Source of the DNA: Azadirachta indica
Lineage: Eukaryota > Streptophyta > Magnoliopsida > Sapindales > Meliaceae
Length of the DNA: 64,000 nt
Direction of reading: 5' to 3'
Assembly: GCA_022749755.1 (NCBI GenBank)
Contig: CM040450.1
Coordinates: forward strand, 13,352,913 to 13,416,912
This document shows, in pieces, positions 25,796 to 37,837 of the stretch. A program made the position numbers and the translations under genes. Numbering within the stretch: position 1 is the first letter of the stretch; the number at the start of each line of letters is the position of its first letter. A model generated the notes under the pieces. That model was not told the DNA's origin. It did not search any database and was given only the letters and a program-made list of their open reading frames with translations.

Positions 25796-27299
25796 GTATT
25801 TTCTTTAAAAAAAATTATCAAGCACCTAATTGAAATAAATAAAAGAAATATAAATAGAAACTATATTTATTACAAATCAAGATAATCAATTTTTTATAAA
25901 TTTTTTAATCAAAACTATATTAAATTATTAAAAAAATATATAAAGTATATATTATACATTTTATTTACATAACACTAAATTTAATTCATATATTATAATT
26001 TGTTTTTTTGTTTTATTAAAAAAAATTTTTTTCTTTCTAATGTTCTATAAATGCTCTTAACCTATTTTTTTTCTTGCAAATAATTATTTATATTTTTTCT
26101 ACTTATGGTTAATATTTTAATTTGACTAAAAAAATTAGTGTATTTCCAAAAGTCAGGAGAATGTATAAGAATACTTAAATAAGTTGGAATAAATCTACAT
26201 AGATATTTTGTAAACAAAAAAGAAAATAATAATTATAATATGTGAACTAAATTTATTATTGTGTCAATAAAAATAACATAAATTTTTTAATATATATTAA
26301 ATAAAATATTATACATATTTTCTTTAAAAATTTTACAATCAATATATACTAAATTATTATCAAGAAAGTAAAAAATAAAAAAAGTAAGGAGCACTCTAGT
26401 TTATAATTTTATCCAAAATTATTATTAACACTTTAATTTAAATAAATAATATTTTTATTCCTAAATTTTTTTAAAATAATAAAATGAAATAAATCTTTTT
26501 AAGTTTAAAATTTTAGTCCTAAATATATCAAAATATAATATAATGCTGTAACGGAGATTGAATTGTCAATAATAAAAAATATTAAATTATGTTTAAATTT
26601 AATATCCTAAAATCAAACAGGGAGAAGTTTAAGTTTAGAATATTTTTTTATTTTCTAAAACCTCAGGGAATGTTTTCATATTTTCTTAAATCTTAAGAAA
26701 GTATCTAATAGTCTAAAGTATTTATTCTTTTCCTAAAAATTAAAAAATAAATTATAATATCCTTTTAAAAATTGATCTCAAAACAAAATCAATAAAAATT
26801 TTAACCCATAACGGCCAATTTTATTTTTTTAGCTTATTTGAAATATGAATCCTGATAAAAATTTTATAAGCGATAATTAAGGATTTGGACCGGTTCTTCT
26901 CCTTGGTTGAACCAGGCTGGAGTGTTGGATTGGGTTTGGGCCGCATGACTCCTTTTGGACTTCAAATTCTCAACCGCATAGGGGGTCGGGAATATAGGCC
27001 TAGTAAGTCCAGTTCTCCAAACGGATCACCCCTGCCTTTCAGACCCGAAAATGCGCACACACACATATATATACATATACCCGAAAATGACACACACACA
27101 TATATAAAAATTATAATTTTATACATATTCTTATATCAATTGTTAATCGTTGGATGTACGTATTTTTAATAATAAGATTAAATCAGATACATGTAATTAA
27201 TATATTATAATTAATGTACATAAAATATTCGAGGTGTTTAGATCTACTAGTTTATAAATAGAGTAAAAATATTGTAAGACTGTTAATCTATTTCTTATA
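25796..27299. other. Spacer after the PPR fragment, no gene recognised
   Basis: Extremely AT-rich to about 26870. A less AT-rich patch at 26885-27060 then holds a 94-codon open frame with no recognisable domain. The duplication junction between the PPR fragment and the CCT-flank copy must lie here. CA and TA dinucleotide tracts occur at 27055-27105. Confidence 0.5.
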
Positions 27300-27640
27300 T
27301 AAATATTACAACAATTAAATACTAAATTAAATACACCATATTTGTGAATTGAAATGAAATATTAAACAAATTGGAAAAGCTAGCAAGCCAATCACGTGTG
27401 AAGCACGTAACTGCAAGGATAGCCATTAACACTCTGAAGGTGATTATAATGATCTTTGTAGTAATTATGAGTATAGACATTTCGATTTGTTGGAATTAAT
27501 TTATTGAAAATATTGGATTAATTAATTTGATTTATGGAGAAATTAGAAGAAAAAAGAAAATAAATTATAGAAAAAGATAATTAATTTATATTTAATTGGC
27601 TTGAGTTTCATTTGTTTTCTTCTATATGCATGTGTTTTTG
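27300..27640. repeat. Family P, copy 3
   Basis: AATACTAAATTAAATACACC, GCTAGCAAGCCAATCA, TTTATGGAGAAATTAGAAG and TTGAGTTTCATTTGTTTTC match 9700-10080 and 13010-13340 in order. Confidence 0.6.
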
Positions 27641-27774
27641 GTGGTCTTTTAGAAATATATCCACGATTAATGAAGGTTATGTTACATAGAAATCTTATTG
27701 TTGATTTGGATCAATGGAAATTAAGCTCAATCCTCAGTAGTCGGTTTTTTATATATATTTGTAATTCTATGTTT

Positions 27775-27990
27775 TTTGATTTAACCTTTTTAGTGTGGTT
27801 GCAATTTTTTCCAACTTTTGAAGAGTCGTATATGAAATTGGTGTTGTTAATTTTAGTGGTCTTTGCTTTTCGTTCATTATAATGAAGAATCTTTCAAGCC
27901 TGATATGTATTGTGGATTTGCTGTTATTGATTGTGTATTGGATTGGACGCAGGGACTAATCTGAATGGATGAATGCTCATTTAACAACAA
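27775..27990 (+). repeat. CCT 3'-tail copy (family T, copy 3)
   Basis: TGATTTAACCTTTTTAGTGT, GAAATTGGTGTTGTTAATTT and TTGGATTGGACGCAGGGACT follow the native tail and the 13.5-kb copy. The last phrase is shared specifically with copy 2, suggesting those two are more closely related to each other. Confidence 0.65.
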
Positions 27991-28149
27991 TCGGGTTAAT
28001 GAAATCAATTCTGATTGGGGGCGATTATGATAATAATGAGAAAATTTAAAGACTAATAATATCATGTTCCCAAAGTTTTTGGTTTTAGTTGATATAGCAA
28101 GTATCCAAATCTTTGACATATTATTAACTTAATGTTTAATATTAATACT

Positions 28150-28560
28150 TTCATATGTTTTTGAAGTAATTAAACAATATGTAAAGAGAGAGACGATTGT
28201 GTTCTAGCAAACATCAAACAAACAAATTTTAAAGTTACCAGTTGATCATACCATTAATATATATTAATTAATAATATTTTTATGTGTTTTCAAATAAACA
28301 AATTATTGTTATATAACGAGAGAGAGATGATCGTGTTTTAGTAAATTTCAAACAAACAAAATTTGAAGTTATTAATTCATCATACGTTTAACATTAATAA
28401 TACTTTTATATGTTTTTAAAACAAATTATTGTTATAAAGAGAGGGATGATTGTGTCCTATCAAACTTCAAATCACAAACAAAATTTGAAGTTACTGGTTG
28501 ATCATACTTTTAATATATATTGTAAACAGACATATAAAACATTAAATTTATAATATTGCG
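28150..28560. repeat. Three tandem copies of a roughly 125-bp unit
   Basis: Each unit has GAGAGA..GATGAT.GTGT, ACAAACAAAATTTGAAGTTA, a GATCATAC..TTAA segment and AAATAAACAAATTATTGTTA. Units start near 28184, 28318 and 28438. Related units lie at 40310-40590, and a single one lies at 13945. Confidence 0.65.
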
Positions 28561-28889
28561 TATCCAATTTATGTATATCATCCACTGTATTGTTAAGCTA
28601 TATACTGTAAGTTTCGATATTCGATCTCTATTTCATTAATAATTTTTATATACAATTTAATTGTATAAAAGGATTAGGTTTAATAGTATACATCTTTTAA
28701 CTGTTAAAGTAATAAACCTTCATTGATTCACAACAATCAAATACTAAATTAAATACATTCAATATAATTTGTTTTCTTTTATATATATATATATATATAT
28801 ATACATATATATATGTATATTCTAGCCTTGTAATTGGTATGTGTGTGTTGGTGGTCTTTAATTTAGAAATATAAATATAACCACAATTA

Positions 28890-29238
28890 ACAATGTTATG
28901 TTAGAAATCTTATTGTTGATTTCATTCGATGGAAATGAAGCTCAATCCTCTGTAAAACGACATTGTGTCGTTGTAGCCACATGTACATGTACGATTATGA
29001 TTATAAGTTGAATTTTCAACTTTGATAGCCAACAATGTGAAACTGTCTATTCTTGCAGAAACTAAAAAATATGTCCACATCTTTGTGGAATTTCGTGCAT
29101 CTCTTTTTTTATAATTTTCAATTAAAATTCCAAGACGTTGAAAATTGAAAGACCGTGTCAAATTTAGAACATGCGATAGACGAATACAAATTTAAACTAA
29201 ACGACAGAGAAATCGACTGCAACAATTTTAATTTCTTC
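28890..29238. repeat. Block X, copy 3, left part (split by the LINE)
   Basis: TTATGTTAGAAATCTTATTG through TTTAATTTCTTCAACAATGG follows copy 2. It is interrupted in the middle by the LINE and continues at 34958. Confidence 0.7.
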
Positions 29239-29447
29239 AACAATGGGGAGCTGTAAAACACTTTCAAAAAGTACAACTTCTCTAGATATTTCTGGAGAAA
29301 CAGGTGAAAGTGGGTTTTACCATCTTTGTACGTGTTATCGTTCACTCAAAATGAGTGTAAAAATGAACGCAGAGGAAATTACAAAGTTATGCTAATCGCT
29401 GTCTATCATGAAGGAAGAAGAAGCAGTCCGCAGTCCTTGATAGATCA

Positions 29448-30427
29448 TTGATAGATGTTGGTGAAAGGCAAGTCAATAACAGCTTGGTGGGTGAAGTCTT
29501 AGCCAATAAGGTGGTTAATAAAGATGCTTTCAAAACCATGATTAAGCAAGTATGGAAGACATTGAATGGAGTTAAGGTGGAGTCAGTGGGTTATAACCTT
29601 TTCCTTTTTCATTTTAACTCTGTAAGTGATAGAAGAAGATTAATAACAGGAGGCCCTTGGTGCTTTGACAAGGCCTTAAATTGTTCTTTCAGAACCAAAG
29701 GGTATAGAGGAGCCGAGTAAATTAAAATTTTCCTTTACTTTTTTTTGGGTTCAGATTCATAATGTTCCAACACTATGTGTGACTAAGGAGATAGGATTAT
29801 TTTTGGGCACCCAAATTGGGAAGGTTGAAGATATTGATTTGGGTATGAATGGAGAATGTTTGGGAAGATATCTTCGGTTGAGGATTAAGATTGATATTAC
29901 AAAGCCTCTGAAAAGATGCTTGAAAGTACAGTTAAAGAGATTTTCAGGAGATTACTTTGCTGATTCAGTATGAAAGACTGCTGGAATTTTGCTATAGACA
30001 TGGTAAGATTGGTTATATCTATCGCGAATGTCCTGAGGTCGAGGCAGGTTGTTCAACTGAACATTTAGCAAGAGAATTCAATTATGGTCCCTGGTTACGT
30101 GTAGCTACTTCAATTGGAAAAGGGCGTCAACATAGTTTGTTGGGTAAACAGTATACTACATGGATTGAATCAACTGGGCATGGACGAAACTGGGGATCAA
30201 AACCAAGTAGTCTAAATAGTAGGAAGGAGAGCTTTCCAAAGGATATGTTCTATCAGCCGGATCATGCAAGAGAAAAATTCATCTCAAGCAATGATGATGG
30301 GCATAGTACACAAGAAGCATTTAATAAATGCGGCTCTGGAGACGTCACCGAGGCTGATTTTTTAAAGGGCAAGTATCAGTGCAAGTGGAGGGAAAATATA
30401 GTAGTTTGGATGGGCCGTTATGTATAA
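29448..30427 (+). pseudogene. LINE ORF1 remnant (DUF4283 and CCHC zinc knuckle)
   Basis: Nucleic-acid-binding first ORF of the LINE, in three frame-shifted pieces (29448-29720, 29755-29973, 29957-30427). The first has the DUF4283 pattern ending RRLITGGPWCFDKALN. The second continues IHNVPTLCVTKEIG. The third has the zinc-knuckle start YERLLEFCYRHGKIGYIYREC, in which the second Cys of the knuckle is replaced. Stops and shifts make it non-functional. Confidence 0.75.
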
Positions 30428-30824
30428 TTGAGGTCTATTCAGTAGAAGACAGGTTTAGTAAAGCTTTAGGCAATTCATCCAAGGACATTAGTTCATATGG
30501 GCAGAAAGTCTATTTCTTAGGATGTGGACGTGGGCTTAAAGCTTAGTAGCAAGACCAGGAGGAACTTGAAAGTAAAAGCCAGGACAGTCAACTGATCATA
30601 AAAAACCTTTTCGCCATTTAACTTAAATGCGAAGCGGGAAAGATACAAAATCGATGTGAATTTACCAAGCTCGAAGAAACTCAAAGAAATAGAAGATTCT
30701 TCTTTAGTTTAGTAGGACAAGATCACAAGGATGATAGATGGCTTACCAAGCATTGCAGAGGCATCCCAGGAAAGTTTGTTTAATGATCACACAGTGGCAG
30801 AGGCTAGTTTCCGACCCCGCCGAC

Positions 30825-33800
30825 AGCAATAAATCTCAACTGTTGGAACGTCCGAGCCGTGGCTTGCAGAACACTCGGACATTCCGTTATTTGAAATATG
30901 TTCTCCAAAATATAAATCAGCTATGGTGTTCTTATCTGAAACGAAGATGTTAGCAAGGCAAACGACAGGGCTAAAACAAAATTGGATTATGATAATTGTT
31001 TTGGGATAGACAGAATTGGCTTCAGCGGGGGTTTAGTTTTATTATGGATGAGAGATCTAGATGTTACGATTTTGTCCTATAGTACTCACCATGTTGATTA
31101 TACTATTAAAATGGCAGATGGGGAGGCATAGAGATTTATAGGTTTTTACAGCCATTTAGAGAATACACACAAAATGCACTCTTGCTCGTTACTAGAAAGA
31201 CTTGCCCAATTGTCCTCTACCCCATGGTTATATGAAGGTGATTTTAGCGAGATTCTGAGAGTTGAAGAGAAGACAGGTGGTGTTCCACGCAATCTGGATT
31301 CAATTTTGAACTTCAAGAATGGGTGTTCTTCATTGTGTTCTCACGGATTTGGGCTTTGAAGGGGTACCGCTCACTTGGTCGAAGAGGAGAAACGAAGGAG
31401 GTTTAATTCAAGAAAGGCTGGATCCTTTTGTATGCTCAAAACAATGGAAAGATAAGTTTGCTTGCATTTCGGTTTTGCATATAGCAATGGGAGGTTTAGA
31501 TCACTTACCAATTAAAATTGAGCTGTGTCAACGGAAGAACAGTTTAAGAAGTAAGGTCAACAGATGGTGTACAAGATTTTATTTTCAGGATTATTAGTCT
31601 TCGTATGAGGATGCAAATAGATAGTGGAAAAATATTTGGTAAATGTTAATACAAATAATGGTAGTGTTATACCGGTATTTTTAGATAAGGTGGGGAAAAT
31701 GAGAGAGGAAATGTGGGAAGAGAAAGCAAGAACTAGAGTTGCTTTAGAAGCAATTACAATCCTTATTTAATAATGGTTTTGAGCCCTCAATTGTTGAACG
31801 AATCGGATGTGTAGAAAAGGAGATTAATAATATACTTTAAGACGAAAAGGTGAAGTAGAGGCAGAGATCCTGAGTTATATGGTTAAAATAGGGTGATATG
31901 AACACTAAATTCTTCCATGATAGGGCGTCACTATGAAGGAAAAGGAACACGATAGAAGGTTTGGTGAATGCTAATCATAAATAGGTGGAAGAACATGAGG
32001 AAATTGAGGACGGGATAAAAATTTATTCCCAAAATCTTTTTACCTCAACTAATCCCTATTCGGAGATAATTGAAGTAGCTCTTCAAGGCATTACTTCGAA
32101 AGTTTCAATGGAGATGAACCAACAATTAAATCGAGTCTACACAAAGGAAGAGATTGGCAATGCTTTGTTTTAAATACACCCATGTCAAGCTCCATGTTCG
32201 GATGGTTTTAATGCTAGTTTTTTCTAGAAGTACTGGAACATCATCAGTGAGTTACTAGCAAATGTACGCCTTTATATTCTAAATAATGGAGGTGACATAT
32301 CATAAGCACCTGTATTGTTTTGATTCCAAAAATTAAAGAGCCAAAAAGAATTTCTGATTTCAAACTTGTTAGTCTTTTCAATGTTATCTACAAAATTATT
32401 TCAAAAACATTGGGTAATAGGCTGAAATTGATATTAAATTCTATTATTTCTCCAAACCAAAGTGCATTCAATCCAAACAGACTTATCACAGACAACATTA
32501 TTATGGGTTATGAATGCCTCTATAAATTACGGAGCAAAAAGAAAGGGAGAAGAGGTATGGTGACTTTTAAATTAAATATTAGTAAGGCTTATAATAGAGT
32601 GGAATGTCATTTTCTAAGCAAGATTTTGTATAAGCTTGGATTTTCGGGTAAATGGGTGGAGCTAATGCTAAGATGTGTTACTACTGCCTCCTCTTCAGTG
32701 TTGAACAACGAAAGCCATCTTGTACTCTTAGGCCACAAAGAGGGCTACGACAAGGCTGCCCTTTTTCTCCATATATTTTCATTTTATGTGCTGAAGCTTT
32801 TTCCTCCTTGCTGCATAATGTTGCCGATGCTAATTTAATTTATGGCATTAATTCTGGAAAGCATGGTCCTTTCATTTCTCATCTACTTTTTGCAAATGAT
32901 AGCCTGGTATTTTTAAGAGCTTTTATTGAAGAATCTAAATTGCTCAAAGATATATTTAAGAACTATAATAGTGCCTTCGGACAAGTTTTTTAAATTTGAA
33001 AAATCTTCTTTATTGTTAAGTCTGAATGTGCCAGAGGGAACTTATCGGATAATAAAGGAAATCTTTAACTTACAGATGGTCTTTCAACATAAAAGATATC
33101 TGGGGTTTGCCATCAATGCTGGGTAGATCCAAGGTCAAATTCTGTAGTGAGCTGAAGGAAAGAATCTACAGCAAGTTGAAGATCTGGAAAGTGAAGCTCT
33201 TTTCCTACAGTGGAAACGAAGTTTTAATCAAGGCTATAGCTCAAGCAATTCCAACGTATGCGATAAGTGTGTTTAAGCTACCTCTAACTCTCTGTTAGGA
33301 AATTTAGAAGATAATAGCAAGATTCCGGTGTAGTTCATCAAGTAATTCTAAAGGCATTCGTTGGTGGAGACAGGAAAAATTGTGTTGCCTAAGAAAAAGG
33401 ATGGCTTGGGTTTTCATGATCTTGTTGCTTTAACCAAGCACTCCACGGTAAGCAATGTTGGACATTGATCGAATTCCCAGATTCTTTGATGGTTAAGGTG
33501 CTTAAGGCAAGATATTTTCCAAACGATGAATTTTTGGAAAGTAAGATTGGCTCTAACCTTTCCTTTATTTGGAGAAATATCTTATGGGGAAGAAAAATCC
33601 TGGAGAAAGCAGCACAATGGAGAATAGGAGATGGCAAATTAGTGTTGGTTTATTATGATAACTGGCTCCCAAGATCTTATTCTTTCATACCAGTGTCACC
33701 TATAAGTTTACCAGCAAATATGCATATGCCTGATCTGATACAAGACGGAAGCTGGAATGAACAACTTTTAAGACAAGCATTTCTTCCTACTGATCAAGAA

Positions 33801-34870
33801 TTAATTCTAAAAATTTCCTTCCCCATGTACCAACGAAAGACATTTTACTTTAGCATTTCGACAAGCGCAATAACTACTTGGTTAGAAGTGGATATCAAGT
33901 GGCTTCGAAATTCAATTATTCAGCTTGCCCCTCTTACTCAAAGGAAGCCTCACGGGAGTGGAAGACGCTATGGTCATGAAGAGTTCCACCTAAGATTAAA
34001 ATATTTTTTTGGCGAGCCGTTTATAACATTTTGCCAACAAATGTCAATCTATAAAGGAAGAAGATTGCAAGAGAGCCATGGTGCCAAATGTGCAAATCAG
34101 ACTATAAATCCTCTTTTCATGCCTTATTGAATTCTCCAGCTATAAGAAAAGTTTGGAAACACTCTCCATTCACCAAGATTAAAGGACTTCTCCATCATAT
34201 TTCAAAGAGGCGGCCTTTTAAGTATTAAGGGATAACAGTAGAGAGGATGTCGAATTATTCCTGTCCATATCTTGGTCGATCTGGAACGCAAGGAATTTGT
34301 GGAAACATAAAGCGGCTAATCTTTGCTCTAAGAGGATATGCGATAGAGCTTTAGATATATTACAATCTTATAAAATGGCTCAACTTGGCCCCTTAAGCTC
34401 AGTTTATCAGAAGGTCAGCATTCCCAAGTTACATTGATGTCCACCCAAAGAGCCGTGGTATAAATTAAATGTGGATGTGGCTGTAAATTCAAAAGGAGGA
34501 CTGGCAGGGCTGGGGGCAGTTGTTTGTAATGCCAATAGGGAGGTTATGGTAGCTACAATCTGGAGGCATAATTTTTTGGTAGATGTGGAGTTTGTTGAAG
34601 CTTTACCTGTTTATGAAAGGATTAAGCTGGCGAGATTTGTGGGTCTATTTCCTTTAGCTATTGAGTCAGATTGCCGGAATGTTGTTGAGGTAATCATTGA
34701 AAAAACAAAAAGCCATTGTGAGATTGGCTAGCTAGTTGTTGAGATACAAGCTCTAATAAAAGATTATGGCTGTTTTGTTGAATTTGTCCCTAGAGAGTGT
34801 AATTTAGTAGTTCACAGGTTGGCCAAGTTGGCCTTACTTTATCCAGACAATTGTGTCTGGCTTGAGGAAG
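30825..34870 (+). pseudogene. LINE ORF2 remnant (endonuclease, reverse transcriptase, RNase H)
   Basis: Degenerate polyprotein. The APE-type endonuclease begins near 30830 (NLNCWNV) and runs through 31590 with GLDHLPI at its end. The reverse transcriptase spans about 32290-33300, with SPNQSAFNPNRLITDNI, GLRQGCPFSPYIF and, where the catalytic box should be, FAND instead of the usual F/YADD. A zf-RVT-type segment lies at about 33600-33830 (WRIGDGKLVLVYYDNWLP). A C-terminal RNase H segment lies at 34460-34870 (NVDVAVN..GGLAGLGAVV; AIESDCRNVV). It has multiple stops and frameshifts. Confidence 0.8.
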
Positions 34871-34957
34871 CTCCTATGGAGCTAAATCCTTTCTTGTATT
34901 TAGATTATGTTGTTAATGGGAAATTCCTTATCTTTCAAAAAAACAATGAGTAGCTGT

Positions 34958-35400
34958 AGGCTGCAGCTATACATACATCTGTCTATTTGTTTGCATAAGA
35001 AATTCGAATTTGTTTTCTCCTCAGTTTTCCTAATTTATGTTACATTTTCACCCTCTATCTTTGTCTTGTCTTATTAGGATATATTTGATATATAATTAAT
35101 GTTTATTTCACATTAAGTTAAACATGCAATCTATCGTGGTGGCATTGAAATTAATAAATTTCTCATAAACAAAGGTAGGTATCCTCTAAATTAAATATAA
35201 ATTATCAGGTGTAAATCTATGATATTAGAATTATACCTATTTTAATTTTCAACTTTTAATAAATATCTGACAACAATGTTAGTATATTGTATATTTAATT
35301 ATGTAATTCTAAAAAAAATATATTATTTACATTGTATATGATGATATACTATAAGTGCTTGTCTCATTTATCATGTGAAAAGAACTTATAGAAGAATATG
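34958..35400. repeat. Block X, copy 3, right part
   Basis: GGCTGCAGCTATACATACAT, GTTTTCTCCTC, GATATATAATTAATGTTTAT and CTCTAAATTAAATATAA match 44270-44640 in order. Homology ends near 35400, where unrelated sequence begins. Confidence 0.65.
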
Positions 35401-37070
35401 AGTCCATAGTAGTTCTATTTGGAACCAAGTGGGTGATCTATTTCACAACCATCTTGATATATAGCAAGCAAAGAACCAGGTTGAATGCGGTTAGATAAGA
35501 TCTACTCTAACCTGGGCCTCCAGCTATATATCGCCAGAGTATTCATCATTTATTAATAATGCCCAATGTGATCATATATCGTGGTACGAGTGAAAATGCC
35601 AACATGACTATATATCATGGCACGTGTAAAAATATTGACGTGACCATATACTGTGGAGCCCATATGACTATATACCATGGCACATACTGAAAACACGACC
35701 ATATACCGTGATGCATACAACAAACATGGTCGCATACAACAACACATAAAAGAGGGTTAGAAAAGTGCCCTACGTTCTTTATTATGCCAAGACATGTATA
35801 TATACTTGCTTCAAACAACTTGATGCTAAGCATTCTGTCCACATTAACAAAGGACCTAGGGTGCCCTAGTATTTAGGTACACTAGAGACCAGATCAACCC
35901 AACTTGGGCTTCTTTCATACTAGGACTTGCATTTAAAAATACTGTGTAGAGCACTACTAAAAATAAGAGAGAACAATGTCGGAACCTGTCAAGAGGTAAG
36001 GAGCACTTTAGGCTAACCAAATATCAGCTAGCAGGGCAGGGACTAGTTGCCAGCCAGAGGGGGACCATAGGCCAGTTCAAGGTTGGATGAGACCTCACCA
36101 CCTAAAAAGCAAAGGACAACTAGGTCCCCTTGTCTAGTAAGATTGAACCACACGGTAAAAGGGTGTTGGATAATACAAAGCCATCAATCTTAGCCTGCCA
36201 TATGGCACCACCGAGGTTGAATATGCAAGCTCCACGTGCATCAAGTTGAGCAAAGTTAGGACAAAATGCATCAGCCAATTATTGCCTAGCCTTACCTCCA
36301 TATATAAACATATTTTTTTCCTAAGTTAGACGTAAGTTGTTGTTTTTGTCTTCACCACTCCAAAGAAAAACCCAATTCTCCCAAGAAAGCTCTTTCCTAT
36401 ATAAATTCCTTAATAATATTCTCTATGCTCATTCTGCCATCCATTAATGCCCCCCATATCCTCCATGAACATTTTTCTATGACTGTTTTCTCCACATGAT
36501 AAAGAACCATAGTCATAATAAACCTCTCTAAACCTTTTCTCTCTTCTTTATAGCTCATTTTCATGCACATATGAAGGGTGATACCCAAGCCCTTCACATC
36601 TACTCTCCGATAAGAATTGATTAAGTATTGGAGGAGGGTTACCAAAAAGGCAACTTTCATCTGACCTTTGTTTTGTCTTACAGGTGTCTGTGGAGTGGGC
36701 TGGCGGAATCTTAGGTTCGAGGCTCTTTGGAGTCCAGAGAGGTAATACGAAGCAGTTGTAAGAAGAACAGGCGACGCCTATTCACCATTTCAAAAGACTC
36801 CTTGTGACACCCTAGGCGAAGCCTACATCAACAAAGCACGAGAGAGATGTTGGGTATGTAAGATAGAAAGCTCCAACCCTCGGTAGAAGCGTTTTGAGTT
36901 GAAAAGTCTGAAAACAAAATCGCGACAGACTGTGTGCCCAAAGCGGACAATATCTCTGATGAGCTGGACTGTTACACTCCTAGCCAGCTTTTCCTTCCAA
37001 AAAACAAGACTTAGTGTAGCCCACTGATCACATCAGAGACACCAAAAACTATCTTCAGACTGGGTGCAGT
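35401..37070. other. Unrelated insert or replacement in unit 2, possibly LTR-element debris
   Basis: This stretch replaces the whole ZIP gene body of unit 2. It is less AT-rich than its surroundings. It has imperfect tandem repeats at 35565-35725 (CATATA.CGTGG-type words about every 36 bases). It ends with a phrase (GCCCAAAGCGGACAATATCT, then GGACTGTTACA) that resembles the 3' end of some plant gypsy LTRs. No convincing protein is encoded; an 87-codon minus-strand frame at 36397-36660 has no recognised domain. Confidence 0.4.
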
Positions 37071-37260
37071 TGACCAAAATTCCTTTTTCTTTTTTCATTT
37101 GTAAATTTTCATACTTTTCTATTTTTGGAAATATAGTTACTGTTGAATGGTTTCGTAGCAATATTAATTTGTATATAAATGTATTTGGTCCTTTTACGAA
37201 TGGCAAGAGAAGTAGTTGATTTTGAGTACATATATTTGATCCGTTTTTGTAATTTATATC
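37071..37260. repeat. ZIP 3'-flank copy without a ZIP gene (unit 2)
   Basis: TTTGTAAATTTTCATACTTT, then GGCAAGAGAAGTAGTTGATT and TTGAGTACAT match the sequence just after ZIP-A (19805-19970) and ZIP-D (50366-50530). The ZIP coding region that should precede it is missing. Confidence 0.7.
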
Positions 37261-37636
37261 AAATTGTATTTATACACTCGAATCTATTAGAAGCTGATAA
37301 TTGAAGTATATATTTAATAGTATATATAATAGTTTAAGAATTTAACACATCAATAATTGGCTAAAGAAGTTCTTTATATATGTGGTTAATTGAAAAATTA
37401 TTTAGTGTTTTTGTAATTTGACTAATTGACGATGCTTTTATAACACATCACATACAGCAGGTTTTAGTGAATACTTTTTCGTTTATTACCATTTTCTATG
37501 CCGAAAATAAATATCACATGTTGTTTATTTATTATTAGTACATCAATTTAATGAGTAAAATTTTATCTTATATTTATTCTCAAATTAATCTATATATCCT
37601 TTACCTATTGCATTATCGTTAATATGAATAGACTTC

Positions 37637-37669
<33 letters not shown>

Positions 37670-37837
37670 CACATATATAATCCATCTTCTCATTTACAAT
37701 CAACTTTTTTTAAAGTGATCTCGATTTCCAGGTACGCAGGTCTTTTCATTAGCACAACGCATGTTTCTGAGTGGGCTCAATCAAATTAGACTTCTTCAGA
37801 CAAGCATTTTCCTGAATACTAATGATTGATCATTGAT

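Larger units (their letters stand above)
29255..34941 (+). mobile_element. LINE (plant L1-type non-LTR retrotransposon), degenerate
   Basis: A 5.7-kb insertion into a block X copy. It is flanked by a 16-bp target duplication (29239-29254 AACAATGGGGAGCTGT; 34942-34957 AACAATGAGTAGCTGT, 14 of 16 matching). The 3' end is a short A-run (34937-34943), as expected for target-primed insertion. Read in order on the plus strand, it carries a DUF4283/zinc-knuckle ORF1, then endonuclease, reverse transcriptase, zf-RVT and RNase H segments. All are broken by frameshifts and stops, so the element cannot move by itself. Uninterrupted block X copies at 14.6, 40.7 and 44.2 kb serve as empty sites. Confidence 0.9.

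Noticed and set aside
26885..27169. 94-codon open frame in the unit 1/2 junction
   Set aside because: The end of the frame runs through CA/TA repeats and no domain is visible.
28150..28560. CRISPR-like spaced repeats
   Set aside because: Units are about 125 bp, degenerate and contiguous in a plant nuclear setting. They are ordinary tandem repeats.
36397..36660. 87-codon minus-strand open frame
   Set aside because: No recognisable domain; it lies in an inserted block of uncertain origin and has no conserved counterpart.
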